From the NCBI GenBank assembly GCA_026027325.1, contig JAMSLZ010000001.1, positions 620,001 through 684,000 of the forward strand: DNA of 64,000 bases, written 5' to 3'. This document shows positions 36,243 through 49,146 of this stretch, piece after piece. The stretch is from Actinomucor elegans. Lineage: Eukaryota; Mucoromycota; Mucoromycetes; Mucorales; Mucoraceae. Within the stretch, counting starts at the first letter, position 1. Every line of letters begins with the position of its first letter. A model generated the notes under the pieces. That model ran no database searches and was not told where the DNA came from. It worked only from the letters and a program-made list of their open reading frames with translations. Both the position numbers and the translations under genes were made by a program.

Positions 36243-38971
36243 ATGAGATTATCGTTTATTGCTGCAGCTCTTGCATCTGCAATTGCTCTGTGCGAAGGTT
36301 CCACGAAGATGGTGATTGGGTATGAAGCACATTGGAATTAAACCGTTTTACGATACCATTTTAAAGCTCTCTCTTAATAGATACTTTCCCAATTGGTTAT
36401 ATGCCTCTTATCCCGTTGAAAACATTCCATTTTCAAAGTATACGCATATCAATTATGGTAAGGGCTGATATTAATACTACAAAGAAGCTAATCACTTTTT
36501 TTTTTTGAAGCATTTGCCATTTTAAACAACGAAGATAACCTTCCTTCCTTTACTGATGATTGGGCTGTCGAGTCCTCTCTTCCCAAAGTGGTTCAAATGG
36601 CCCATGGAAGCCAAACCAAGGTTCTCTTATCTGTAGGAGGTTGGACAGGCTCGAAGCGGTTCAGTCCTATGGTAGCAACTGCCGAGAACCGTAAAAGGTT
36701 CATTGACTGGAATCTGGACTTTATTGAGAAATATAACACCGACGGTGTTGATCTAGACTGGGAATACCCAGGAAAACAAGCTGCTGGGTGTAACGAGTTT
36801 GCTGATAATGATGCAGATAATTTCTTACTCTTGCTAAAGGAACTGCGTCAAGCCTTGGATGCAAAATTTCCTGAGGTACACAAAGAGATCTCAATGGCTG
36901 TGCACGTTCAACCATTTGTCAAGTCCGGCGTACCAATGACTGACCTCCAGGCTTTCGTGCCCTACTTTGATCACGTCAATTTAATGACTTACGGTAAGTT
37001 CCCTTTTTTTTTTTGTAGAGTATAATCGTTGATCTAAGCATTTTCGTAGATATCAATGGTGCTTGGGCTTCCACTACTGGACCTAACGCTCCTTTCCAAG
37101 CTCAAGAAGGAAAGGGTGCCCCATTCTCTTTTGTCGATAGTAAATATACAGTTATGTCGCGATAGTTATCATGTTAACCCACCATTTTATTAGGTATAAG
37201 AGACTGGAAGAAGGCCGGTGTGCCTGCTAATAAAATTACTGCCGGTTTAGCATTCTACGGTCGTACAATGAAAGTTAAAACTGATATTACCAAAGAATTA
37301 TCTCAATTCCAAGAAATTGAAGCAGGCGCACCTAAGGGTGACTCTGATGATGCTTACTGGAATGATCCTTACTGTAACGTTGAACCTGCTGGATTTTCAG
37401 GTAATACCATTGAAATCAATTTTATCCTTGTACAACACATTAATTCCTTGATTTAGGTATCTGGAAGTGGACCAATCTTCGTAAAGAAGGTGTCTTAAAA
37501 GATGATCTGGTTACTCCAGGTGAGGGGTGGCAGCGTAACTGGGACGAAGTATCACAAACCCCTTGGCTCTTTAATCCTAGCTTAAAGCACTTTATCTCGT
37601 ATGATGATCCTCAGTCTTTGAACATCAAGGTACAACATGCCGTATGTGAAGATTTGGCGGGCGTTATGGTTTGGTAAGTACAGGCTAGCGTAAAATGTCT
37701 TGCTGGAATGTTAAGCATGAATTTAGGGATATTCATCAAGATAACGGTGAGCTATTGGAGACGGTGAACAAGATCCATACTATGGAGCCTGCTTCATGTG
37801 CCGCTCTCTTGAAGGATTCTCTCATTGAAACGAGTACTGGCGCCATTGCTAGCCAACCAGAGTCTATTTCAATGGTTGGAGAGCCACTTGCTGTTTATCC
37901 TGAAGAGGTTCCTGCTGCGCCTATTACTACCTCTCGTGACGCATATTCGTTGAATGGAACACCTTGTTCAGCTCCTGGCCAATCAAAATGTGTTAACAGT
38001 GGTCGAAGTGGTCAGTGGTTGACTTGTAACTATGACACTTGGTTACTTCGAGAATGTGTTTCTGGATTAGTGTGCAATGATGGTGCGGCTGGTAGGTTAT
38101 ATTAGTAAGACATGTATCTATGGCTAAACGCGCCTTTGTTATAGGCCAACTTTATTGTGATTACCCAGATAAAACTGCTATGAAGGCACAGGCACCTGTA
38201 CCAGGACGCGCTCCAATTCCTGTCGACCATGTTAGTAAGGCTAAACCAGCGTTATCCTCTACTCCTGCTCTTGCTCATGCTATTTCATCTGCTTCCATGG
38301 TTGCTAGACCTATTCCTTCTGCTCATGCTTCTTCCGAAGCTGTGCCACTTATTCCCGCTTCTGCCGAAGTTGTTCGCTCTGCATCAATTGCATCCGATGC
38401 TATTCCCTCTGTAGCAGCTATTAAAGATACTATTCCATCTGCCTCTGCGGCTGCTAATGCCATTCCATCTGCCTCTGCGGCTGCTAATGCCATTTCATCT
38501 GCCTCTGCCGTTGATGTCGTTTCTTCTGCTTCTGTAGCTGATGCCATTCCCTCTGCCTCTGTTGTTGATGCCATTCCTTCTGCCTCTGTTGCTGATGCCA
38601 TTCCCTCTGCCTCTGTTGTTGATGCCATTCCTTCTGCCTCTGTTGCTGATACCATTCCTTCTGCCTCTGTTGCTGATGTCATTCCCTCGGCCTCTGTTGT
38701 TGATGCCATTCCCTCTGCTTCTATTGCTGTTGAAGCTATTCCCTCTGCGTCAGTTGTTTCTGAAGTTAGATACCCTGCTTCTATTGTTTCCGAAACTAGC
38801 CCTTTTGAGCAATTGTCTGCAAACAGCGACATGAACAGTATGGAAGCCTCCGTTGCGCCTTTTGAAGTCCAGGCTTCTCAAATCGGCTCATTTCCAGAGG
38901 AAATGATGATGGGAGGAAATCTAGCCTCATTAGCGGTTGAAAACCCTGTTGCAGAAGTGCAGGTCATGTAA
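36243..38971 (+). CDS. secreted GH18 chitinase with CBM19 and Ser/Ala repeat tail
   Basis: Extracellular or cell-wall chitinase, 780 residues from eight exons (36243-36319, 36381-36457, 36511-36993, 37050-37139, 37194-37400, 37457-37673, 37727-38091, 38145-38971). Signal peptide MRLSFIAAALASAIALCEG. The GH18 barrel shows KVLLSVGGWT and the catalytic DGVDLDWE (about residues 129-136, Glu136 as acid); GLAFYGR and GVMVWDIHQDNG follow. A cysteine-rich CBM19-like chitin-binding domain lies at about 463-513 (CSAPGQSKC ... WLTC ... CVSGLVC). The rest is a low-complexity tail dominated by IPSASV(A/V)DA units, a likely O-glycosylated stalk. The tail ends without an obvious GPI signal. Its job is probably wall remodelling or chitin degradation. 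Confidence 0.94.
38431..38748 (+). repeat. in-frame minisatellite in chitinase tail (27-nt units)
   Basis: Tandem units of mostly 27 nt (some 30) encode AIPSASVVD / AIPSASVAD-type nonapeptides, about 11 copies with few changes. The nearly identical copies suggest recent expansion, and copy number probably varies between strains. The opposite strand is open through the repeat only because of the unit length. Confidence 0.85.
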
Positions 38972-41872
38972 TTGATCATTACTCAAACTGTAATCCTTAG
39001 ACCTACTGAACTCTTCTAAATTATTTAACTTTTAAAGAATGAAACTATTATCTATACCATTATAAAATGCTGGCGATACAATTATTGGAAAAAAACAGAA
39101 CTATTTGAGCCATACTTTCATTATTGCCTATAAACATTGAGGTCTAGAACTTCATATCCTCCCGAAGCATTTGTAGGTTGCATACTAAAAGGCTTTTGGG
39201 AACCCTTGGCATTTTTATAAACTGTAAATAACATACATGTACCTGACTCAGCCGTTGAATAATGAACGGTTTCATAATATTTTAAACCAAATGCTTGAGA
39301 TTAGATTAAAACATGAAAGGGTATCTACCATTACGGAGCATTTAAACACAACATGATTTTGCATAAAATGCACTGGCTAATTATCATTATTATATGTACC
39401 AGTATGTACTCTTTGATTCTTACATTATATTTCTTCGCACTTTTAAGCTGTTTCCTACTCCCTGATAGGAACCGTCAATATCCAATCAATCGCTCATCGC
39501 GACCTGATCCTTGGGATTTAATAAGATATATCGCTCGATCCCCACTTTTTAAAAGCCTAGTACTATGCACTGATCTCTTGAGATAATCATACATGCATTA
39601 GCTGTGCATGATCTTTATAGCATTACTACAGCATTGCTCTATCCCGATTTTGTGCATTATTTTCCGTTTGACAGTGAATTTATTTTTGGAATAGGTCTCG
39701 AATTGTATTGCTAGAAAAGCATTGAGTCTAATAACCAGTGCGTTCAACCCTATCATTTCGCATTTCTTCTGATACTGCATATATAAGCAAAGAATGGCCT
39801 AGGTGTCATATACCCTAGCGCAAGGATACGAAACTGTCCTTTAGAAGTTTATCAAAGTGTTCCGAAAACATTTTCTCAATACTGCTAATTAACAGCTGGT
39901 GAATAAGGGAAGGGAATCAACCTATAGAGCTATAAGATTCATAGGGTAATAAATATGAAAGCAATCCAATGAGTTTGAGACTTTAATAGATGTAAAAGGT
40001 CTTTCAAATTCTGGACTACTGACGATAATAGTCTTGGTTTGAATTAGAGATTTACCAAGCTAGATTTAATCTATACGAAGTATGTATCTTTTAGGACTGC
40101 TTGTAAAAATACAATATACTCAAGGTATTTCATTAAAATAATGGTACTAACAAATGCGGTAGCTCAATTCATACATGTAATAACCATCAGATGTAATGTT
40201 AAACTGAAATCGATAGTAATTTTAAGATTGTGGCCAAATGGTTTGATTTCAGAAAATTCCATGAACATATCCCTCGACTGAAACTTGTGGTATTTTCTAT
40301 TTTTGCAGAGAGTGAAGACGTATTTTTTTTTTTTTTCATATTTCGTGCCTTAAAAAACATACGAGTTATGGAAAAAAAATAGGAAAGCTGGCTCTATATT
40401 TTTAAGAAGCCATATGTTATTTATATTATTCAATTCGCAAAGCAGCTTTTCTTAGGTTTTATTAATTAATCTTTTGCGTATCCGAATATCTGCATTATTT
40501 GAATGTCGGTTTGAAGATTATTGAAGCAGCCAATGGGTAAATGTTAAGTATACGCTACTGCAGGTGTTGTTGATTTACAAAATTTGCCTGAGACCAATTT
40601 TTTTTTTTTAGCTCGCAGTTTCTCAATGCTATTAAAACGGCTTCTGCACAAGAAGAAATTGAGATTTGCAAAAGTGAATTAACAAAAATAGTTCCAAATT
40701 AAATTTCCCGTCAGATGATGTAAATAGTTTATTATTATTTGTTAAATTCATACATTTTGGAAAATTAGTGTCCAAGAGGATAGACTATTATGAAGCTTTC
40801 TTCATCTTTTAATAAGAGTCTTAAACAAAGTTCCATTTCTCTTATCTTTAGTTTAACAAATCTAACCATCGTATATTATAATAATTGCATTTATTGAAAA
40901 CTTAGTAAAATACTAGACTTGGTAACTGATACTGCTCTTCAAGAATTTTGAAGTCATTTACGCTACTTAGTAATGTGCAGTGTGTCTTCATAAAATTCTA
41001 TGTCTATTTTAAAACAGTGAATAAGCGAAGATTGAGTGACGGAAAACCTTCTTTTGTTGGGAATTCTAAGGTTGTTTGACATGCAAAGAGTACATAGATA
41101 TTGTCATGAAAGAGCCAACAAGGCCTTTTGGTAGTCCTCTTCAACGGTGCACCAAATAATTAAATGATTACTAAAACCTTCAAAAGGCAAATGTATCGAA
41201 TATTCTCCTCTTCGTAAAATACATAGAAATAATCAGGCACTACTCTAACGTAGACTAAATTACCTGATACATCTCCATAAAGGATGCATAGACGAACATA
41301 AATGAAAATCATAAACAGGCTATATTAATTAAAATTGATCGGATTTGCCAATGCCATTTATCCATATTGTATAAAGATCCAATACTGTTTTGTTAGTTTA
41401 ACTGCCTATGTACTATGAAGAAGCCTCTTCGCATGGAATATGCTGTATTTAGGGTCGTTGCATCACACTTTTTAATTCATTAATAATTTCCTGCATATAT
41501 ATTAAGATTGCCAACACGGATAAGCAAGAAAAATGATTTGTAAACACATGAAAGCAAAGGTCGAACTGTATGTATCATTTTATTGAAAGAACTAAAATAT
41601 TTTCTAGTAGTAATTATGCTACTGTACAATGCAACTTTTTCAATATTGCTTTACTTTTGGCCATAGATAAGTTTCTATATACAATACATTAGTAAAATGG
41701 CAAAAAAAACATCAAATGTAAAGGGTTTTTACCAATTGTTTCAGGTGCGACAAGGTACTTGATTGTTAGTGGCCCTTGTCTTTCCAAGTTCTATATAAAC
41801 TAGTAAGTGCTCGGTTTCTATCATCGTTTAAGCTATCTTACGAAAAAATATGATTCTATTTCAGCCATTTTT
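38972..41872. other. gene-poor AT-rich intergenic region
   Basis: About 2.9 kb with no supported gene or RNA, between two convergent genes. One segment (40470-40531) resembles 58557-58620 and is listed as a repeat. Poly-T tracts occur at 40322-40337 and 40598-40609. Confidence 0.55.
40470..40531 (+). repeat. dispersed noncoding repeat, copy related to 58557-58620
   Basis: TTTTGCGTATCCGAATATCT here aligns with TTTTGCGTATCTGAACATTC at 58559. The match continues as GTCGGTTTGAAG against GTCGGTTCAAAG, with the same order and spacing over about 60 nt. Weaker similarity extends upstream (around 40230-40260 against 58240-58275, and 40380-40425 against 58470-58510). No coding sequence; origin unknown. 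Confidence 0.5.
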
Positions 41873-44196
41873 TCATTTTTGGTAGGAAGATTCAGTATAA
41901 TAACTATGCAAGGTATGCTGATTAAAAGCGTTCAAGTGATTATCGTGTTTCATATTACCTAAGTCAACAGAATGCAGAGAAATAGAAAGGTCATCTAGAC
42001 TCATATCTATTAATACCACTTGAGCCGCTCTGCTTTTATTGTATTCTTCTGCTTTCTCTCCAATGTTTTGCATGTTATCTAAATGAAAACTTTTCACCTA
42101 AGAGCAAAATGAACATCAAAAGTTGAATCAGTACAAGGCACACTTACTTTTCTTTTAGTCATAGCTATTTGAATCTGCCCAAGTGCTATTTTATCATAGT
42201 AGGCAATAGCAATCTTGGGTCTTTTATAAATATCAAATACATATTCTATAAAGTGACCAATGAATTCCCGTTTGCTCTCGTTTGTCTTTGTGAGCTATCG
42301 TTACAAGTTAGTATTATCTGCGTTGCTATCAACTAGTCCCTTTTACCAAATCGTGTTCTTTAATATAATCTTCCAGTGCATGATTTCCACCATGCAGTTC
42401 TAATAAATGTGCTTGAAATTCTCTTCTTTCCTTCTTTTCTAATGGCACTATAATAGTTTGACGGACAATGTCTGTGTCATATTTCATTTTCACTAGCTTA
42501 GGGCAGTACCAAATTTTGGAATCAAGCACATATTCTAGTTCTTCTTTGTTTGATTTACCTGAATTTGAGTAGCATCAATACAAAGCTTGACTATTCAATT
42601 TTTTTTTTTTTTTTTTTTTTACCATTGTAAGTCCACCCATACACTGTACTTTTTGGATTACAATATCTCTGTGTATATTTGTCCAAATCTGGAAACCATT
42701 TTTCATCTATTGCTTGGATTTGTGTATACAAGTCTACTGGCAATGAATATATAGCTGTGTCGGACATCAAGATTGCTCTTGGCGTATCTTTGAGAAATCT
42801 ACATAGGTTTCTTGTTTGATTTTGCTATACAAGCATTAAATTAAAAGCTATATAAGCCAACAAAAGCAACTTACGTCTCTGTATTTGAGGTAATGACTAC
42901 CATCAAGTACCATGACTTTGAACTGCTGCTCTGTAATCTTTGCTCTGTTCTTGGAGGCCTTTTTATGGCTAGCAATATAGAATTTAACAGGTTTTGTTCG
43001 AGGTTGAATTGGTTCTACATCATCATCATCATCATCATCATCCAGTTGAAGAGCTTCCACCTGTTGTTCGTCAGATGATTCCTCACTAGAGTCACTTTCA
43101 TATTGATTATTTGCCATTTTTTGTTTCATTCTTTGCGCATAAGGTAGACGCGTTCGTGTTTTTTTAGGTTTTGGTTTAGTTAAAGATAGTGATTTAATTA
43201 CTGGTTCTGATTTCACAGTAGCCACAAGTTCTGGCATTTCACTGGATCTCTTTCTCTTTTTTGATACGACTGTCATTGTTTCTTTGAATAAACTGGTTGT
43301 ATTATCAAGGATACACACTTCTTCGTCATCCAAGCCGAGAAAGTTCTGGACATCCTCTTTCCATGAGCTGCACAAAACAGCAGGACATGTCAAGAGCACA
43401 GGCCATTCATCTTTGTAAACACTACAAAGTGCTAATGCTTGTTCTTTATTGCCTATACCATTCTCGTTTCCAAACAAGATACGGCCTTTTCTTTCGATCC
43501 CAAGACGGACTCCTTCTCGTTGGACTTCAGTCAGCCGGTTTCGCATTGGTGATTCTACAAATTCCAGCCACTTTTGCTCCACTTCACTCATGCCATTTGA
43601 ATTATCTGCTAGCATCTCTGGTGGTGCAGCTAGGAGATTATCAAGCAATGTCATAGGGATTGTTTCGATTTCAACATGGATATTTGGAATATCGGTTGGT
43701 ATAGTACTTATCGCGTTGTTATATACTGGCAACCTGGCAGGGATTGTATACATACTCAAAGATTCATCCCACAAGATATGATCTATGCTGGCAATCACAG
43801 GATCGATCGTCAGGTTTTGTGGCGATCGAATACCGATCCTCGTCTTTGAAATCAAACTGAACACAACTTTGACATGGACTGTCCGAAGCGTTGTATCTTG
43901 AGGGTGCTGGTATAGAAACGGTAAAGAGGGTGGACGTCTAGATAGGCCACCGAGAGGTTCTACAGAGGCATAAGCTTCTCTAGGGTGTCGAATGAAAGGC
44001 ATAGCGGAATCGTCCCATTTGAAAAAGCGGCATCGTCCTGTTGGACACTAGACAAAAAGCCAGGTACAGTGAGTACATTGAATAGTTTATAAAGTAGTTT
44101 TACAAAAGATACCTTCCAGTACCATTTTCCTCTGTTAGGGCCGGGTTTCTTTACTTCATGGCAGACAGAGGGATTACCGCAATAACAATTAGACAT
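41873..44196 (-). CDS. GRF zinc finger + SNF2/SMARCAL1-like protein with degenerate ATPase motifs
   Basis: Six exons (44196-44113, 44047-42875, 42824-42623, 42558-42347, 42294-42148, 42097-41873) give 680 residues without a stop. The N-terminus is a GRF-type zinc finger (CYCG, then CPTGRCRFFKWDD, residues about 4-41) as found in DNA-repair proteins. A SMARCAL1/ZRANB3-like SNF2 region follows: QREGVRLGIERKGRILFG, LLTCPAVLCSSWKEDV, LYTQIQAIDEKWFPD, YGWTYNG. Key motifs are altered: Walker A reads GIGNK (residues 225-229) instead of GLGKT, and the DExH box reads DGSH (410-413). The SGTP-like motif reads SDTA, and an acidic insert of roughly 90 residues (poly-Asp) separates motifs. The C-terminal helicase lobe is short. 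It is probably unable to hydrolyse ATP, so a binding or regulatory role is possible. Confidence 0.82.
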
Positions 44197-45068
44197 TGTA
44201 AAGCTTGACGAAGTAATGGAAAATGTACTTTTTTTTTGAAACTCACATATATAGAAATACATGGAAACTCCGTGCTTTTTAGGAAATGCAAGGCTGGGCA
44301 CCATTTTACGCGTTTACTTACAAATTTCGAATACAAATACATCCAGTACTTGAATACCAGTAAAGATATTAAAAGAATTGCTGATGACAGTGGACAATAC
44401 GCTAAAAAGATATATCAATACCAGATGTTCATTAATCTAATAACTAGAAATCCTGATACCAAACAGACGTGATTGACATCATTTGATGTATATTCTACAG
44501 AATTTAATCCAGTATGTCCTTATTATATAAAAATGCCTCATCATTGCGAAGATTTCTATTACTGGTGGGTCGATTACAGCAGTTAATCAAGCATTTTTCT
44601 TAATTTTCAGCTGGCGTTTCTCCTTTCTAAAGGTTTACTGGAATTTGGGCTATAGAAATCCATTTTCGAAGCATCAGTACTAAAAGAAAATAATCAACCA
44701 ATTACTACAACTTTATAGCCAATATTTTTTAAACTTTACTGGATCGTTTCAGTTTATTAAAAGCGTTTCAATATGTCAAACGGCATTAAAGTAGCATATG
44801 AATGACTTTTCGAATTTCTCAAACGAAATTAATGTCGACAACAACTCAGTATTTGGATCACACTTTTTCCTGTCAATAAACTACTGTTGATATTAAAAAA
44901 AAAAACAATACCTTGTCAAATTTCATGTATAATTCCAACTGCAAAGAATCTTTTGTGTATCGACAACAGTTTATTAGCATGAAAAAAAAAAAATGTGATC
45001 CAAACTGAAACAATTTTTTATTGTGTTTGAGCCGTCGGGAAAGAAAGGAGGAGGAGGAGGAGGAGGAG
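44197..45068. other. intergenic between SNF2-like gene and CACTA element
   Basis: AT-rich 5' flank of the SNF2-like gene. It ends in a GGA trinucleotide run (about 45047-45068) directly at the transposon border. No gene supported. Confidence 0.5.
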
Positions 45069-45082
45069 CACTATGGGAAAAA
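45069..45082 (+). repeat. left terminal inverted repeat of CACTA element
   Basis: CACTATGGGAAAAA, paired with 50294-50307. The GAG target duplication copy lies just outside (45066-45068). Confidence 0.92.
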
Positions 45083-45300
45083 AAAAGTGAAATAAAGTGA
45101 ATTCATGGCAAAATCAAGTGAATTTCAAGTGAATTAGTGCTTTCACCTGAATTTAAAGTGAAATAAAGTGAATTTCATGGCAACTTGGAAACCAGGTTAA
45201 TGCACCTTAACTTTTATTTCCATTATTTTTCCATGAATTTCCATGTTTCCCAATTGGAGTGAATATGGAGCTAGTTCGAGTAAATTGTATGTTAAACTAA
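45083..45300 (+). repeat. left subterminal repeat region of CACTA element
   Basis: Several imperfect copies of AAGTGAATT/AAGTGAAAT occur here (AAATAAAGTGAATTCATGG, TCAAGTGAATTTCAAGTGAATT, AAAGTGAAATAAAGTGAATTTCATGG). They share the GTGAATT core with the right end, as expected for accessory-protein binding sites in CACTA elements. Confidence 0.7.
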
Positions 45301-45378
45301 ACAGTGAAGCAGAGCTCTGGTTTCAACGAATATAAGACAGCATTGATAGTATAGAATAAATTTATATATGTACTTGGT

Positions 45379-48300
45379 TTAATAAGGTCTCCAAGCAACA
45401 TATGTTTTGTCTTTATTTAATAAAGAAGGTATAAGTATAGCATATCCTATTATGTCCTTGGCTTTGATTATTTTCCATAGGAGCCTTTCTTCATAGGGTT
45501 GCGTATAATAGCAGCATGTTTGACCATCAAACACTAAAGTCGTTTGATGTTGTAATAAGGCAAGTATTTGATCTTTCCATCTAATAAACTGCTTTACTTG
45601 GCCTATATTATATTGTAAGGACATAGTATCATCTGATATGTATGCAACTATCTTTTGGTTTTGTTTTCTTGAAGAAATATCAACGGTTTGGCCATTCCTC
45701 GTTTTACCGTAAGTATTAGAAGTAGAAACAGAGTACTCCTCTTCTGTTGAACTGGAACCATTATGATCGGCTAGATATTGCTGGATTAGATGCTTAATAT
45801 CACACGTTGGAAATAATTGGTTGATTAAGTCAGCAGAAGAAGGTTTAAATACCATATCTTCATCAACACTATGGCTTTCAATTCCAATCTGCCAGTTTTT
45901 ATACGCTTTTGTGTAGTGATCCATTAGAACAGTGACAGAGTTTTTTTGAGGATTTTGTTTAGACTTGATATGTCTTTTTACATCTTGAATACTTCTTTCA
46001 AGAGTTCGGGCGCTTATCAATCTAAGTGGACCAAGCTGAAAAATAATATAGGACAAATGTTTTAGATAATGCTGGTTAATGGTAAATGTATCTTTTCCCA
46101 TCTTCTGCAGTAAGAACGCATGCCATCTTTTTACTAATCTAGAATGAAAAGACGATATAAATTATCGAAAACTTAGCATAGCTGCACGTAGTAGTCTCTC
46201 AAAAAAAAAACTTACTCATCAATCCGTAACAGATCACTTGGATATATGTTGAATTTTTGGGTCAAAGTGCAGACCATGGATATTGATTTCAAAGCATTGC
46301 ACGCATCATCAACAGCTTCCAGTACAGGAGAAGCTACCTTTCTCTTCTTTTTTCTATTTCTTTCGGTTTGGTAAATATCAGCATGTTGTTTTCGTAACGC
46401 CTCCACTACCAAAGTGGGTACTATGTACATTAAAAAATCAATCCAGTCAACGCTACGAGATTGGCCTGATTTGGAAGAAATATCTAAGTGAAGAAAAAAG
46501 CAAGGATATTAATTCATTGGAATAATTAGCATTAAGTTTCTTGAGTTAATCTCTAATACCTATAAATTGACCATCAATGGCTCCATTTGGAAGCATTCGT
46601 TGTATTTGAACCATTGCTCTGCCAATTTCTTCTCTATAGGCGTTCCGAAGGAACAAAGGGTTATAGTATCCGAATCTCTGAGAGTCATCCTTCATCATGG
46701 ACCATATGTGCTTGGCTATATTCATTCCCCATAAGTGCATCTCATCTAATCCAAAAAATGAACATCCATGAAAGCTTTTTAATAATGCAAATGGCAATTT
46801 CCCTTTGAGTGAAGTAGCCTAGATAGTTAATCAAATCATACTGCATTAGACACTGATACAGTTACTATTGTTTAATTTATTAAGCTTCTTACCAAGTCAC
46901 CGTTTTGATAATCCTCAGAAGTCCTTAATGGGTATTCAATGGGCTCTTGTGCTTCATTTGTTCCAGGAAAAACTATAGTCCTTTTTGATTTGGAATAAAT
47001 GCCTTTGATCTTGCAAATGCGGCATCCATGGTAAGAATTATGGCCAGCATGTAAACATAGCTCTGATAGTCCAGGAATATCACCAATTATGTTTAATAAG
47101 TGGGCCTTTATACGGATGGAAGAGGTTCCTGTTTCGACAATAATGCCTTCTGTTTCCAAAACGAGAAGCTCCTGGATGGTAGGATAAAGGAAACTAAAGA
47201 TATCATAGGGTTTTCTCGGACCAGGTATGACGGCAACGATCAGTCTGTTTTCTGGATCAAATCTATAATAGAGCATTTAATTTATCCATTAAAGTTTCAG
47301 CGCCAAGTTATTTTGTTTTGTACCTTTGTTCTGGTGGTATATCATTAATAGTAAACATGATAATTGCCATACTATTATCACCTGTGTCAAAAGGATGGAA
47401 TCCATCGTAATGGAACGAGAGCGAGAGGTTATAGTCTTCTTCGGCGTCACTATTTCTACTTTTAAAAGCGAATCCATCCAATATATCTCTCTCGCAGCCA
47501 TCAAGCTCATCGGTTGAACTATACACAGAGCTACGCGTAGCTTTATATTTCAACTTCTTCCTATTCTTTTCAGACAGCATAAAATAGGCCAACTGCTTAC
47601 TAAGTGATAGTTGGTAATGCTTGGCTTTAGCTTCCATGATAGTTGATGTGGACGATGTCTCTTCATAACGATGTCTCTTGCAACTTAACCTAGGGCAAGC
47701 AGTTTGACTGTCACCAGGGTAATACATGTAGCACCCTTCAGGACACATGTCATATTTATCAGCTTGAAGTTGGATTATATGATTATTATTAATGCTTTCG
47801 CATTTATACGGGCTGATGAATTTTAGATGTTCTATAAAAGAAAATAAGAATAGCAGTGAGCACACTGGTAGTAGTAAAGCAGCAAGATGGAAATAATAAC
47901 TATACCACTATTCATCTCAATTAAGTACTCATTGAAGAAGTTGAATATTTTTTCGGTCGTACTTTTTGATACATTGTTTTCTTTTAAGAGATACTTCAGT
48001 TCTAGACTTTTCCTCTCTGGAGGACTTAAAATATCCATGTACTGTTTACCATCGTCCTTGATTTTAAGCTGAATAGGATGGGTAATAGTATCTTTGAATT
48101 TGCTTAATCTAGAGTATATTTCTTCCACTGTGGTTTTTTTTATTGCGTCTTCTTCTATAGCGCCAACTGTTCGCCAACCTTCTTGTATTACCTTAGTTTT
48201 TTCTGAATTTTCTTCTTCATTCGCTATAGAGTCGCATTCATCCAAGCTGTTCATATCTACAGAGTTACTGAAATCACAGTGGCTTGTTCGTAAAATATCA

Positions 48301-48533
48301 GCAGGATTGTTATTTACAATATCAGTGCTTGATTGATGTTGCGTTTCATGGTTTAAAAGATCATCTGATACATAAGGGTTACTGGCGAAATGACCTTGCT
48401 GAGATAGTGTAAGTTTCTGCTTTACTTGACTATATATATTGAAAGCACGTCGCATTCTGCAATTGATAATATGCCTTCTTATTTCTTTTTTAGTAAAGTA
48501 CTGTTGACACACTGGGCAGTTTTCACCAGGCAT
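45379..48533 (-). CDS. tnp2-type CACTA transposase
   Basis: Catalyses excision and insertion of the surrounding element. Six exons (48533-47906, 47831-47324, 47262-46893, 46818-46560, 46483-46216, 46138-45379) join to 930 residues with no stop. The N-terminus has a C2HC-like zinc finger (CPVCQQYFTKKEIRRHIINC), as in CACTA transposases. The Transposase_21 core shows SLSFHYDGFHPF, NRLIVAVIPGPRKPYDIFSFLYP, the LLNIIGDIPGLSEL acidic segment and GHNSYHGCRICK, and then GLDEMHLWGMNIAKHIW. The C-terminal about 250 residues are less conserved. The start is the first true ATG; an upstream in-frame extension lacks an ATG. All introns are 53-77 nt with GT-AG ends, so the gene looks expressible. Confidence 0.93.
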
Positions 48534-49146
48534 TATTCTTGTTGAAATAGGCGAAAGAGTAAAATAAAGGTAAAAGCGTTGGGACTCTGCACGTATTATA
48601 TGCACAGTTTTAGAGATGCGGTAAAAATTGAATAAAAAGCGAATAAATGAATTAAAACCGTTTTATGAGGTTTTATTGATCTAAAGTAAGTTTAGCTATC
48701 CTATCTAGCACGTATGTCTTGTATTTAGATTTCAAAGAAAATAGTCTCTTGGTAACAATCAAAGGTCTTTTTTAATATATGTTCACTCTGCATTAATTGT
48801 CCTTTCAGCGGTGATCCAAACTTCCCTCTTTAGATGGATGGTTAGATGAAACCCATTCCTTAATATATATATGCAGAGTGCCATATGTGCGTTTCACCAC
48901 AAGAGAGATATCAATATTCGAGCAAGGTTTGTTTATTACGCATAATTACGTTACATTAGCTCTAATAGGTTCTGATTTTTTGTATATGATACCTAGCACT
49001 TCCTGGTAAGATTCTCCCGACACAGGCTATACCTATTAAGTTAAAGCCATTTTTAACTGCAGGGCTTATGATATAAAGATGGTTCCACTACATGCATTTC
49101 TTTTGCACTCATTTCTTTCCATAAATTTTATAAAATCATTAGAATC
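48534..49146. promoter_or_regulatory. internal divergent promoter region of CACTA element
   Basis: About 610 bp separates the transposase ATG from the divergent accessory gene. AT-rich with no further coding sequence, it presumably drives both genes. Confidence 0.5.

Noticed and set aside
38323..38832. 169-codon open frame antisense to the chitinase repeat tail
   Set aside because: It is open only because the repeat units are multiples of three; composition mirrors the sense repeats and there is no independent support.
44236..44472. 78-codon plus-strand frame upstream of the SNF2-like gene
   Set aside because: No recognisable domain, partly antisense to the SNF2-like leader, and no splice or context support.
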